The notes beneath the pieces are model-generated. The model worked only from the letters and a program-made list of their open reading frames with translations, did no database searches and was not told the DNA's origin. 64,000 nt of DNA from NCBI GenBank assembly GCA_001942415.1, contig MKJX01000110.1, forward strand, positions 1 to 64,000, in the 5' to 3' direction. Below are positions 18,993 through 27,481 of this stretch, piece after piece (the first letter of the stretch is position 1; every line of letters begins with the position of its first letter). A program made the position numbers and the translations under genes. This DNA comes from Pseudonocardia sp. CNS-139. Lineage in GTDB: Bacteria; Actinomycetota; Actinomycetes; Mycobacteriales; Pseudonocardiaceae.

Positions 18993-19040
18993 CGGCGAGG
19001 ACGATCGGCGGCGCCCGGCCGTGAGGCGGGCGCGCGGGGG

Positions 19041-19849
19041 TCAGGTGCCGTCGGACGTGTGCGCGACGGCCGCCTCCAGGTGCTCCACCATCACGCGGTG
19101 GTGCGCCAGCACCGCCTTCCGCCCGGCCTCGGGGTCGCCGTCGAGCACGGCCGCCAGGATGGGCTGGTGCAGCGCGAGCTGCGCCTCCGAGATCGGACCC
19201 TGCAGCCACTCCGGCACGGTCTCCCGCTGCACCCACTGCTTCAGCTCGAACGAGAGCACGGCCGTGTGCACGCTCTCGTAGACCGCAGTGAGGTAGGGGT
19301 TGCCTGCGGCGCCGACGACGGTGGCGTGGAAGACGGTGTCGGCCGCGATGCGCTCGGACGGGCTCCCGCTCGCCTCCTCCAGCCGGTGCAGCGCGCTCGT
19401 CAGCTCGCCGATCGCGGCGTCGGACAGGCCGGGTGCGTGCCCGGCGGCCTCCTCGACGCCGACCGTCTCCAGCCAGAACCGCAGCTGCATCAGGTCGTCG
19501 ACCGACCGCTCGTCCAGGTCGAGCATGAGGTTCACCGACGCCGTCACCATCGACGCGGGCCGGCGCAGGACGTAGCGCCCGAACCGCGGCGGATCTCGAC
19601 CAGACCCATCAGCGACAGCGTGCGCAGCGCCTGGCTGACGGTCGGGCGGCTGGCCCGGAAGCGCTCGGCGAGATCCCGCTCGGAGGGCAGCCGCGATCCC
19701 TCGGCGATGTCCTCGCTGATGATCAGGCTGCGGATCTTCTCCGCCACGTCGTCGGACAGCCGCGTGGTGGTGAGCGGTTCGATCCCGGGCAGCGCGACCG
19801 GAGCCGGCCGACGGCGTGCCGTGCGCGGGCCGCGGGTCTGATCGGGCAC
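19041..19849 (-). CDS. GntR/FadR-family regulator (FCD domain)
   Basis: About 269 aa. The GTG start at 19849 is fixed by an AAGGAGG site seven bases away. The N-terminal winged helix reads IRSLIISEDIAEGSRLPSER, then DLAERFRASRPTVSQALRTL, then GLVEIRRGSG. The C-terminal FCD effector domain includes LMQLRFWLETVGVEEAA, DTVFHATVVGAAGNPYL and HRVMVEHLEAAV, with the usual metal-binding His and Asp positions. One base is missing near 19575, at the join between the two domains. It is divergent from the transketolase operon; two TGGY-N3-RCCA palindromes lie between the starts. It probably controls that operon and itself, and through matching sites the demethylase island. Effector unknown. Confidence 0.85.
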
Positions 19850-19880
19850 CTCGTCGCCTCCTTGAGCAGCGGGCCGAAGT

Positions 19881-19891
19881 TGGTTAGACCA
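19881..19891. promoter_or_regulatory. Putative GntR operator O3
   Basis: TGGTTAGACCA, a perfect TGGT-TAG-ACCA palindrome, is flanked as AGT...CTT. It is 32 bases upstream of the GntR start and is the classic half-site spacing of FadR-like regulators. The adjoining CCACTTTACCACTT gives a further direct repeat of the right half-site. Confidence 0.6.
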
Positions 19892-19945
19892 CTTTACCAC
19901 TTTCCCTGCCGTCGAGATTGACAACCACAACCTCGGTCTTCAAAC

Positions 19946-19956
19946 TGGCTAGGCCA
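19946..19956. promoter_or_regulatory. Putative GntR operator O4
   Basis: TGGCTAGGCCA, a perfect TGGC-TAG-GCCA palindrome, is flanked AAC...CTT and lies 20 bases upstream of the transketolase ATG. It matches O3 in centre (TAG) and right flank (CTT), so the two probably bind the same dimer and repress both divergent genes. Confidence 0.6.
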
Positions 19957-19975
19957 CTTGTCCACTGGAGTGTCT

Positions 19976-20818
19976 ATGACTGCAGAGTTGCCGTTCCTCT
20001 CCCGGCCCGGGAGCACTGGACGGTGCCGGACCCCCGAGAGCTCGCGCTGCGCATCCGCCTTCGTGCGGTCCGGATGGTCGCCCCCCAGGGATTCGGCTAC
20101 CTCGGTCAGGCGCTGTCGGCGGCCGAGCAGGTCGCGTCGTGCTCGCCACGGCGCGCCCCGGGCTCGACCGGCTCGTCTGCTCACCCGGCCACTACGTCAT
20201 CGCGCCGTTCGCCGCGGCCGCCGAGCTCGGCCTGCTGAGCGAGGACGCGGCGGCCACGTACGGGCGCAACGGGTCACCGCTGGAGGCCATCGGCACGGAG
20301 CGGTCCCCGATCCTCGACTACACCTGCGGGTCGCTCGGCCAAGGGCTCTCGGCCGCCACCGGGTTCGCGCTCTCCGACCGATTCCGCGGCTCGGACGCCC
20401 GGACCTACGCCATCGTCAGCGACGGCGAGCTGGAGGAGGGCCAGGTCTGGGAGGCGGCGATGTTCGCCGCGCACCACCGGCTCGACCGGCTGACCGTGCT
20501 GCTCGACGCGAACAACTCGCAGGTCGACGGCCCGGTCGACACCATCACCACGATCGAGCCCATCGCCGAGAAATGGTCGGCGTTCGGCTGGCACGTGCAG
20601 GACGTCGACGGGCACGACGTCGACGCGCTGCGGTCCGCGCTGGCCGCCGCCCACGCCGAGACCGACCGGCCCAGCGTGGTGGTCGGCCGCACCTCGACCG
20701 TGCACGGCCTGGACTGCCTGCCCCCGGACGCGACGGGCACTTCATCAAGCTGCCCCCGCACCTGGCGGCGGCCGCGACCGGCGAGCTCACCGCGAAACTG
20801 GAGGCGGTCCATGCGTGA
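19976..20818 (+). CDS. Transketolase-like enzyme, N-terminal (TPP-pyrophosphate) subunit
   Basis: About 281 aa; the ATG at 19976 has GGAG five bases upstream. After repair it reads VPDPRELALRIRLRAVRMV, GYLGQALSAAEQV, the LVCSPGHYVIAPFAAAAELG block, YTCGSLGQGLSAATG, and the TPP motif VSDGELEEGQVWEAAMFA with DANNSQVDGP. The family Asn-Asn and Gly-Asp-Gly-type positions appear as SDGELEEG and DANNSQ. Three one-base losses, near 20011, 20136 and 20728, break it. Split transketolases separate this half from the pyrimidine-binding half, which overlaps it here by eight bases. It would transfer a two-carbon or ketol unit in the pathway; donor and acceptor unknown. Confidence 0.8.
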   Translation: MTAELPFLSRPGSTGRCRTPESSRCASAFVRSGWSPPRDSATSVRRCRRPSRSRRARHGAPRARPARLLTRPLRHRAVRRGRRARPAERGRGGHVRAQRVTAGGHRHGAVPDPRLHLRVARPRALGRHRVRALRPIPRLGRPDLRHRQRRRAGGGPGLGGGDVRRAPPARPADRAARREQLAGRRPGRHHHHDRAHRREMVGVRLARAGRRRARRRRAAVRAGRRPRRDRPAQRGGRPHLDRARPGLPAPGRDGHFIKLPPHLAAAATGELTAKLEAVHA

Positions 20819-21815
20819 GCCCCCGTACCCGACCATGCTCAAGCCCTACGGCCGGGCGCTGCTCGACCTGGCGCGCCGTCGCGAGGAGGTGCTCTGCCTC
20901 AGCGGCGACCTCACCCGCCAGTGCGAGATCGACCTGTTCCAGGCGGAGCTCCCGGAGCGCTTCGTGCACGCCGGCATGGCGGAGGCACACATGATGGGCC
21001 TGGCCGGGGCGCTGGCGCGCTGCGGGCACATCCCGTTCGTGCACACGTTCGGCGTGTTCGCCACCCGTCGGCCCTACGACCAGATCGCCAACGCCATCGC
21101 CTACCCCAACCTGCCGGTGCGGATCATCGGCTTCATGCCCGGGGTCTCGACCCCCGGCGGGCCCAGCCACCAGGCGATCGACGACGTCGCGCTGATGCGG
21201 GCACTGCCGAACATGACCGTTCTCGACGTGGCCGACGCCGTCGAGGTCTCCCAGGTCGCCGAGGCCGTCGTCGACGTGCCGGGCCCGGTCTACGTGCGGC
21301 TCAAGCGCGGCGAGATCCCCGTCATCTTCGACGACGACCACCGGCTCGGGCTCGACCGCGCGTCGGTGCTCACCACCGGGACCGACGTGGCCCTCTTCGC
21401 CAGCGGCATGATGCTGGCCGCGGCGCTGGCCGCCGAACGGGTGCTCGCGCAGCACGGGGTGTCGGCCTCGGTCGTCAACGTGCCCGTGATCAAGCCCCTC
21501 GACGTCGCGACGGTGCAGAGCGTGGCCGCCGAGTCGAGGGTCGTCGTGACCGCCGAGAACCACTCCGTCATCGGCGGGCTCGGATCGGCGGTCGCCGAGA
21601 CGATGGCGGAGGCCGGCATCGGGCGCCCGCTGCGCCGGGTCGGCCTGCGCGACACCTTCGCCGAGGGCTCGCTCGACGGCCCGTACCTGTTCGAGAAGTA
21701 CGGCCTGTCCACCCAGAACCTCGTCGACACGGCATGGCGGGCGCTCGGCCGGACCGACGCCCCGCCGGTGGCGCCCGTCGCCGCGGCGGTGGCCGGCGAG
21801 TACTCGCCGGTCTGA
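20811..21815 (+). CDS. Transketolase-like enzyme, C-terminal (pyrimidine-binding) subunit
   Basis: Intact, 334 aa, starting at ATG 20811 inside the end of the first subunit gene. It has the pyrimidine-binding domain with the catalytic Glu in ERFVHAGMAEAHMMGLAGAL, FVHTFGVFATRRPYDQI, and the GGPSHQAIDDVALMRALPN block. A transketolase C-terminal domain follows (TGTDVALFASGMMLAAAL, and VTAENHSVIGGLGSAVAE). The same split form is used in several sugar and aromatic catabolic operons. It is followed, 42 bases later, by a beta-hydroxyacid dehydrogenase. Function depends on the N-terminal partner. Confidence 0.88.
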   Translation: MREPPYPTMLKPYGRALLDLARRREEVLCLSGDLTRQCEIDLFQAELPERFVHAGMAEAHMMGLAGALARCGHIPFVHTFGVFATRRPYDQIANAIAYPNLPVRIIGFMPGVSTPGGPSHQAIDDVALMRALPNMTVLDVADAVEVSQVAEAVVDVPGPVYVRLKRGEIPVIFDDDHRLGLDRASVLTTGTDVALFASGMMLAAALAAERVLAQHGVSASVVNVPVIKPLDVATVQSVAAESRVVVTAENHSVIGGLGSAVAETMAEAGIGRPLRRVGLRDTFAEGSLDGPYLFEKYGLSTQNLVDTAWRALGRTDAPPVAPVAAAVAGEYSPV

Positions 21816-21857
21816 TCCGGCCGGTCCGGGTCCCGCCCCTCACGTCAGGAGCAATGC

Positions 21858-22772
21858 ATGAGTTCGCAGTCCGCGAGTTCGCAGTCCCCGCACCTCGGCT
21901 GGCTCGGCACCGGCCGGATGGGTGCCGCGATGGCCGGCCGGCTGGTCGACGCCGGCGAGCGGGTCTCGGTGTGGAACCGCACCGCGGCCAAGACCGGGCC
22001 GCTGGTTGCCCGGGGCGCCACCGCCGTCGCGCGCATCACCGACCTCAGTGCGTGCGACGTGGTCTTCGTGATGGTCTCGACGCCGCGCGACCTGGAGGAG
22101 GTGGTGAGCGGGCCGCAGGGCCTGCTCGCGGGCGACCGCGTGCCGGGCACCGTCGTGGACTGCTCGACGGTGTCCGCCGAGACCTCGGCCACCGTGCGGG
22201 CCGCGGCGGACGCGGCGGGCGTGCGTTTCCTCGCCGCGCCCGTCAGCGGGAACCCGCACGTCGTGGCCGAGGGCGGCGCCTGCATCGTCGCCTCCGGGCC
22301 CGTCGAGACGTTCCTGCAGGTCAAGCCGCACCTGGAGCAGATCGCCAAGGTGGCCGTGCACGCCGGGGAGCAGGAGCAGAGCCGGCTGGTGAAGCTCTGC
22401 CACAACCTCTACCTCGGGATGATGGTGCAGGCCCTCGTCGAGGTGACCAGCCTCGCCGAGAAGGGCGGCACCGACCGCGCGGCCTTCCTGGAGTTCATGA
22501 ACGGCACGGTGCTGGCGTCGGACTGGGTGCGCAAGCGCACCCCGGACCTGGTGAAGCGGGACTGGACGCCGACGTTCACCACGGAGCTGCTGCGCAAGGA
22601 CTTCGACCTGGGCCTGGGCGCCGCCCGCGCGCTGGAGGTGCCGATGCCCGTGGGCTCCGCGGTCCACCAGCTGATCCAGTCGGCGATCGGGACCGGCCTG
22701 CGCGACCAGGACTTCCTGGCGCTCTACGAGCAGCAGGCCCGCGGCGCCGGTCTCGCGGACGGCTCGGCGTGA
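21858..22772 (+). CDS. 3-hydroxyisobutyrate dehydrogenase-family oxidoreductase
   Basis: Intact, 304 aa. It has an N-terminal Rossmann motif (LGWLGTGRMGAAMAGRLVDA), VVDCSTVSAETSA, the substrate loop FLAAPVSGNPHVVAEG, and the catalytic-Lys helix (RLVKLCHNLYLGMMVQAL, with the K-x2-x-N arrangement). The C-terminal helical domain carries LLRKDFDLGLGAARALEVPM. These define the beta-hydroxyacid dehydrogenase family (HIBADH, tartronate semialdehyde reductase, and related imine reductases). The stop overlaps the GTG of the aldehyde dehydrogenase (GTGA). It probably oxidises a hydroxyacid or reduces a semialdehyde; the true substrate is unknown. Confidence 0.85.
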   Translation: MSSQSASSQSPHLGWLGTGRMGAAMAGRLVDAGERVSVWNRTAAKTGPLVARGATAVARITDLSACDVVFVMVSTPRDLEEVVSGPQGLLAGDRVPGTVVDCSTVSAETSATVRAAADAAGVRFLAAPVSGNPHVVAEGGACIVASGPVETFLQVKPHLEQIAKVAVHAGEQEQSRLVKLCHNLYLGMMVQALVEVTSLAEKGGTDRAAFLEFMNGTVLASDWVRKRTPDLVKRDWTPTFTTELLRKDFDLGLGAARALEVPMPVGSAVHQLIQSAIGTGLRDQDFLALYEQQARGAGLADGSA

Positions 22773-24228
22773 CGGCGACGGCGTCCGGCCCGGTCACGGG
22801 CCTGCACACCGACCTCTTCGTCGGCGGGAGATGGTCCCCGGCGGCCGACGGCGCCCGGTTCGACGTCCTCGACCCGGCGACGGGCGACGTGATCACCTCG
22901 GTCTCCGGCGCCACCCCCGGCGACGCCCGGCGGGCGGTCGCCGCCGCGGCGGACGCCCTGCCCGGCTGGGCGGCCACAGCACCCCGCCGGCGGGCCGACG
23001 TGCTGCGGCGGGCCCACGACCTGCTCGTCGAGCGCGCCGAGTCCTTCGCGCGGCTGATCAGCCTGGAGAACGGGAAGGCGCTGGCCGACGCGCGTGCGAG
23101 GTCGCCTACGCCGCGGAGTTCTTCCGCTGGTACTCGGAGGAAGCCGTCCGCGTGCTGGGCACGGTGCAGACCGCGCCGGGCGGGACGAACCGCATCGTGG
23201 TGCTGCACCAGCCGATCGGCGTCGCGGTGCTGGTGACGCCGTGGAACTTCCCGGCGGCGATGGCCACCCGCAAGATCGGGCCGGCGCTGGCGGCCGGCTG
23301 CAGCGTCGTGCTCAAGCCGGCGAGCGACACCCCGCTCACCGCGCTGGCGATCGCGGCCCTGCTGGCCGAGGCCGGCGTGCCCGACGGCGTGGTCAACGTC
23401 CTGCCCTCACGCCGGTCGGGCCCGGTGGTGGCGGCGATGCTGGCCGAACCGGCCGTGCGCAAGCTCTCGTTCACCGGCTCCACCGAGGTCGGCCGCACGC
23501 TGCTGCACGCCGCGGCGGACACCGTGCTCAGCTGCTCGATGGAGCTGGGCGGCAACGCCCCGTTCCTGGTGCTGCCGGACGCCGACCTCGACGCGGCCGT
23601 GGCCGGCGCGATGGTCGCCAAGATGCGCAACGGCGGCGAGGCGTGCACCGCCGCCAACCGGTTCTACGTCCACTCCTCGGTGGCGGACGAGTTCGGCGAC
23701 CGGCTCGCGGCGGCCATGGGCGGGCTGCGGGTCGGTCCCGGCACCGACGAGCGGACGCAGCTCGGGCCGCTCATCACCCCCGCCGCGGTCGGCGACGTCG
23801 ACCGGCTGGTGCAGGACGCCGTCCGGCGCGGGGCCAGTGTGCGCACCGGCGGCCGCGCCCTGGACCGGCCGGGCTTCTTCTACGCCCCCACCGTGGTCGA
23901 CGAGGTGCCCGAGTCCGCGGCCATCCTCCGGGAGGAGATCTTCGGGCCGGTGGCGCCCATCGTCCGCTACGAGGACGTCGACGAGGCGGTCCGGCAGGCC
24001 AACAACACCGAGTACGGCCTCGTGTCCTACGTCTACACGGCCGACCTGGCGGCGGGGCTGCGGGTCGCCGAGGCGCTGGAGTCCGGGATGGTCGGGCTGA
24101 ACCGCGGCGTCGTGTCCGACCCCGCCGCGCCCTTCGGCGGCGTCAAGCAGAGCGGGCTCGGCCGCGAGGGCGGGCACGAAGGGCTGCTCGAGTACACCGA
24201 GGCGAAGTACATCGCCACCTCGTGGTGA
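22769..24228 (+). CDS. NAD(P)-dependent aldehyde dehydrogenase, succinate-semialdehyde type
   Basis: About 486 aa from GTG 22769. It belongs to the ALDH superfamily near GabD: TDLFVGGRWSPAADGARFDV, ISLENGKAL, VTPWNFPAAMATRKIGPALA, the catalytic Glu in MELGGNAPF, the catalytic Cys in GGEACTAANRFYV, REEIFGPVAPIVRY, and FGGVKQSGLGREGGHEGL. One base is missing near 23098, between KALADARA and EVAYAAEFF. It follows the hydroxyacid dehydrogenase by overlap, so an alcohol-aldehyde-acid sequence of oxidations is plausible. The precise aldehyde cannot be told. Confidence 0.85.
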
Positions 24229-24271
24229 CGGGTTCTCCACCGACAGCTCCACAGAACGGAAGGAACGACAG

Positions 24272-25132
24272 ATGTCCCTGCAGGAGTTCGTCCCCACTCC
24301 GGACTTCGAGGAGTACAGCAAGAGGTTCGCCGACTTCTTCCACATGGAACGGCGCGACGACGGGGTCATCCTCGTCGCCGCGCACACGATCGGCGACTCG
24401 ATCCAGCTCAGCGTGCAGAACCACCGCGCGCTCGGCCAGATGCTCAAGGTGGTCGGGGCCGACCCGTGCAACGAGATCCTCATCCTCACCGGCTGCGGGG
24501 ACGACTTCATGATGAAGTCCGACCCCGAGGGCTTCGCGCTCGAAGAGGCCGACATGGAGTACTGGGCGTACGAGTACGCCTACAAGGACGGCCGGATCAA
24601 CGTCAGCTCGCTGGTCAACGACCTGGAGATCCCCACGATCGGGCTGCTCAACGGCCCCGGCTTCCACTCCGAGATCGTGCTGATGTGCGACATCACCCTC
24701 GCCGCCGCAGGCTCCACGATCTTCGACCTGCACTACGACATCGGGTCCGTGCCGGCGGACGGGATCCACAGCGCCTTCCAGGAGCTGCTGGGCGTGAAGC
24801 GTGCCGCCTACGCGCTGCTCACCGGCGAGGCGATCAGCGCCCAGCAGGCGCTGGAGTGGGGGATGGTCAACGAGGTCGTGCCGCGCGACGAGCTGGTCGC
24901 GCGCGCCTACACGATCGCCGACCACATCATGACCCAGCCGCGCACGACGCGGCGCCTCACCACCCAGATCGTGCGCCGGCCCTGGAAGCAGCGCATCGTC
25001 AACGACCTCGACGGCGGGTTCGGCATCCAGATGTTCGGCCACATCGCGAAGCGCAGCGCGGTGCACGGCGAGGGGCACATCAGGTCCACGGTCGACTACG
25101 TCCGGGCCGGACGGAAGAACAACTTTGACTGA
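24272..25132 (+). CDS. Crotonase-fold C-C hydrolase, 6-oxocamphor-hydrolase-like
   Basis: Intact, 286 aa. A crotonase-superfamily protein, but its N-terminus (FEEYSKRFADFF, MERRDDGVILVAAHTIGDS) and mid-section (VPADGIHSAFQELLG, LLTGEAISAQQALEWGMVNE) follow 6-oxocamphor hydrolase more than any hydratase. That enzyme cleaves a non-thioester beta-diketone by a retro-Claisen reaction and uses His and Asp residues instead of the usual paired Glu. Here the PADG Asp and the VAAHT His are kept. A glycine-rich oxyanion-hole segment is present (LNGPGFHSEIVL). The ATG at 24272 follows a GGAAGGA site. It would hydrolyse a C-C bond in a dearomatised or diketone intermediate; that is inference. Confidence 0.75.
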   Translation: MSLQEFVPTPDFEEYSKRFADFFHMERRDDGVILVAAHTIGDSIQLSVQNHRALGQMLKVVGADPCNEILILTGCGDDFMMKSDPEGFALEEADMEYWAYEYAYKDGRINVSSLVNDLEIPTIGLLNGPGFHSEIVLMCDITLAAAGSTIFDLHYDIGSVPADGIHSAFQELLGVKRAAYALLTGEAISAQQALEWGMVNEVVPRDELVARAYTIADHIMTQPRTTRRLTTQIVRRPWKQRIVNDLDGGFGIQMFGHIAKRSAVHGEGHIRSTVDYVRAGRKNNFD

Positions 25133-25630
25133 CGGCACGCTCGCGCCCGAAGCCTCCGGGACCGGTTCCGGGAGGTCATGTCGGCGGTGTGCAGCCCGGT
25201 CTCCGTCGTCACGACCTGCGTGCGGGGGCAGCCGTTCGGGACGACCGTCAGCGCGTTCGCGTCCCTGTCGATGGACCCGCCCATGGTCCTCGTCGCCCTC
25301 GACAACCGCTCGGACCTGCTCGCCGCCGTCGGCGAGACCCGGACCTTCGGACTCAACGTCCTCAGCCACGACCAGGCCCACCTGGCGGTCGCGTTCGCCC
25401 GCAAGGGCGGGCCGGCGAAGTTCGACGGCGTCGCGTGGAGCCCGGACGGCGACGTTCCCCGGCTGCTCGGCACGACCGGCTTCCTGTCGTGCCGCGTCGC
25501 CGACGTCGTGCCGGGCGGCGACCACGTCGTCGTGCTCGGAACCGTCCGCACGGCGGACACCCGGCCCGGACCACCGCTCACCTATCACGCGCGTGCGTTC
25601 GGCACGCACCTCGCGCACCCGGTCGGTTAG
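25125..25630 (+). CDS. Flavin reductase-like protein
   Basis: About 168 aa, starting at TTG 25125 or thereabouts and overlapping the crotonase stop. It belongs to the flavin_reduct (HpaC/HsaB-type) domain family: FREVMSAVCSPVSVVTTC, PFGTTVSAFASLSMDPPMVL, VALDNRSDLL, FGLNVLSHDQAHLAVAFA, and the C-terminal HVVVLGTVRTADTRPG with Y-HARAFG. One base is missing near 25162, just before RDRFREVM. It should deliver reduced FMN or FAD to a separate oxygenase, most likely the acyl-CoA-dehydrogenase-fold monooxygenase at 12928, about 11 kb away but under the same putative operators. Confidence 0.82.
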
Positions 25631-25791
25631 CCGGCTCGGTGCCGGTTCGGTTCCAGGTGCAGCGCGGCGAGCCCGCTGTCGAACGAGCAGGCCCCGCACC
25701 TGCCGATGGTGACCGGCCGATCCGGCGGCGGGTGATCCGCAAGGGCCCGTGACCTCGGCGCTCGCCGCGAGGCTGCCGCAGACTGCGGTGC

Positions 25792-26289
25792 GTGGATGCC
25801 TACGACGCCGGGGCGTGGTCGGACTTCGCGGTGGCGACCGCCGGGGCGGCCGCGGCACTCGCCGGGCTGCTGTTCGTGGCGGTGTCGATCAACCTGCGGG
25901 CGATCCTGGCGAGCCCGCGGGTGCCGGGGCGTGCGGGCCAGGCGCTGGTGATGCTGACGGCGCCGATCCTGCTGGCGCTGGTGGTGCTGGTCCCCGGCCA
26001 GCCGGCGACCGCGTTGGGCGTCGAGCTGGTGGCCGCGGCGGCGGTTGTCGGCCCGGTGCTGGGCCGGCTCGGGTGGCCGGGCCGGCGGCCGCCGGAGCAG
26101 CCGGTGGTGGCATGGCTGCTGGTGACCGCGCTCCCCTCCGCCGGGTTGACGGTGGGTGCGCTCCTGGCGGGCGCCGGGATGCTGGCGGGTGCGTTCGGCG
26201 GCCTGTACTGGCTGGCCGGAGCGGTGGTGCTGGGTCTGGTGGGCGGGTTGGGGAACGCCTGGGTGCTCCTGATCGAGATCCTCCGCTGA
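25792..26289 (+). CDS. Small hydrophobic membrane protein
   Basis: 165 aa from GTG 25792. About four or five transmembrane helices (near 15-37, 51-68, 73-90, 104-126, 131-160) with an acidic N-terminal tail (MDAYDAGAWSDF) and very few charged residues. The opening (WSDF...AGAAAALAGLLFVAVSINL) is seen in many actinobacterial proteins of unknown function. It is not linked to the catabolic operon by overlap; a 160-base gap with no gene precedes it. Function unknown. Confidence 0.6.
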   Translation: MDAYDAGAWSDFAVATAGAAAALAGLLFVAVSINLRAILASPRVPGRAGQALVMLTAPILLALVVLVPGQPATALGVELVAAAAVVGPVLGRLGWPGRRPPEQPVVAWLLVTALPSAGLTVGALLAGAGMLAGAFGGLYWLAGAVVLGLVGGLGNAWVLLIEILR

Positions 26290-26293
26290 CGCG

Positions 26294-26560
26294 GTGCTCG
26301 GCATGGTCGACGGGCTGCTCGCGGAGGTTCGCCGGGATCCGGCCGCGGTGCAGGTCGCCGAGCAGACCCGGCTGACCTACCTCGAGGTGCAGCGCCGGCC
26401 GTTGCTGCTCGCGCTGTTCGTCCGCGACCAGGAGACGCTGGGCACGCTCCTGCGCGACGCGTCGGCCGACCCCCGGCACGGCTGGAACACCGGCCTGGCC
26501 GACGACCTGTTCGTGCTGCTGCGTCAGCACGGGCTGATGCGCACCGACATGGACGTCGAG
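26294..26560 (+). pseudogene. TetR regulator remnant (ligand-domain fragment)
   Basis: The frame reads DGLLAEVRRDPAAVQVAEQ, LTYLEVQRRPLLLALFVRD, then a GWNTGLADDLFVLLRQHGL segment and MRTDMDVE. This is the middle and late part of a TetR-family C-terminal domain. No helix-turn-helix precedes it; the preceding gene ends at 26289. The similarity stops abruptly after DMDVE, where an unrelated glycosyltransferase-like segment begins. I read it as a gene remnant, not a working regulator. Confidence 0.5.
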
Positions 26561-26766
26561 ACCGCATCGACGAGCGGTGCCACGACATCGGCGCCACGAT
26601 CGACCCGGACACCCGCACCGGGACGCTCGACGCCGAGCTGGCCGCCCACCTCGACGGGCCCGAGCCGCTGGTCCTGGTGTCGCTGGGCACCCTCCACGCG
26701 GGCAGCGACGCGTTCTTCCGCTCCTGCTTCGAGGTGCTCGGCGACACCCTGGGCGAGGGTGGCGGG
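26561..26766 (+). pseudogene. MGT-family glycosyltransferase remnant
   Basis: In the next frame the sequence reads DERCHDIGATIDPDTRTG, then ELAAHLDGPEPLVLVSLGTL, then GSDAFFRSCFEVLGDTLGEG. The phrase P-LVLVSLGT, followed by FFR-C-E-L-D, is the central signature of macrolide-type (GT-B) glycosyltransferases. Only about 65 residues survive, with no N-terminal domain and no C-terminal nucleotide-sugar motif. It is joined directly to the TetR fragment before it and runs into the mycothiol-enzyme gene after it. Confidence 0.5.
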
Positions 26767-26818
26767 CGTCACACGCGGCAGGCGATGACCGGGCGGCCCC
26801 GAGGACGTCTGGTACCGC

Positions 26819-27451
26819 GTGACGTCGACGAGCCGTGAGCTCTGGCCCCTGATCCACGCCGAACGCGCCGCGCTGGCCGCCGATCTCGCCGACCTCGACG
26901 AGGACGCGTGGGCGACGCCGTCGCTGTGCGCGGGGCTGACCGTGCGGGAGGTGCTCGCCCACCTGACGGCCGGTGGGAGCCTCAGCGGCCCGCGGTGGCT
27001 GGCCGGCGTGATCCGGTGCCGGTTCGACTTCGACCGGCAGGTGCGGATGCGGCTGGACGAGCAGCTGGGCGCGTCCGGGGCCGACACGCTCGCACGGTTC
27101 CGCCGGACCGTCACCAGCACGACGTCACCGCCGCTGCCGAGGCTCGCGATGCTCGGCGAGACCGTGGTGCACGGGGAGGACGTCCGGCGCCCGCTGGGCC
27201 TGCGCCGCGCGCATCCGATCGGGATGCTGACCCGGGTGGCCGAGTACTACCGCGGCAGCGACCAGGTGGTGCTCGCGAAGGGCCGGGTGCACGACCTGCG
27301 CCTCACCGCGACCGACGGCCCGTTCGCCGCGGGCTCCGGGGCCGCGGTGTCGGGTCCGACGATCGCGCTGGTCATGGCGATGACCGGGCGCGGGGCGTTC
27401 TGCGCCGACCTCACCGGGGAGGGCGTCGCGACGCTGCGTGCCCGCTGCTGA
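26819..27451 (+). CDS. Maleylpyruvate isomerase-family, mycothiol-dependent (DinB-like) protein
   Basis: Intact, 210 aa, GTG 26819. It opens with ELWPLIHAERAALAADLADL, then WATPSLCAGLTVREVLAHLT, the hallmark of the TIGR03083 / DinB_2-like family that includes mycothiol-dependent maleylpyruvate isomerase. The metal-binding His residues are present (HLTAGG, VVHGEDVRRPLG). Mycothiol is specific to Actinomycetota, so the family supports the taxonomic placement. Substrate unknown; no gentisate pathway genes are nearby. Confidence 0.75.
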   Translation: MTSTSRELWPLIHAERAALAADLADLDEDAWATPSLCAGLTVREVLAHLTAGGSLSGPRWLAGVIRCRFDFDRQVRMRLDEQLGASGADTLARFRRTVTSTTSPPLPRLAMLGETVVHGEDVRRPLGLRRAHPIGMLTRVAEYYRGSDQVVLAKGRVHDLRLTATDGPFAAGSGAAVSGPTIALVMAMTGRGAFCADLTGEGVATLRARC

Positions 27452-27481
27452 CCGCCGCCACGATCCACCGGCAAGCGGGCA

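Noticed and set aside
19976-25630. A valine or leucine degradation operon
   Set aside because: The hydroxyacid and aldehyde dehydrogenases could suggest it, but the split transketolase, flavin reductase and oxocamphor-hydrolase-like crotonase do not fit, and no acyl-CoA carboxylase or branched-chain genes are present.
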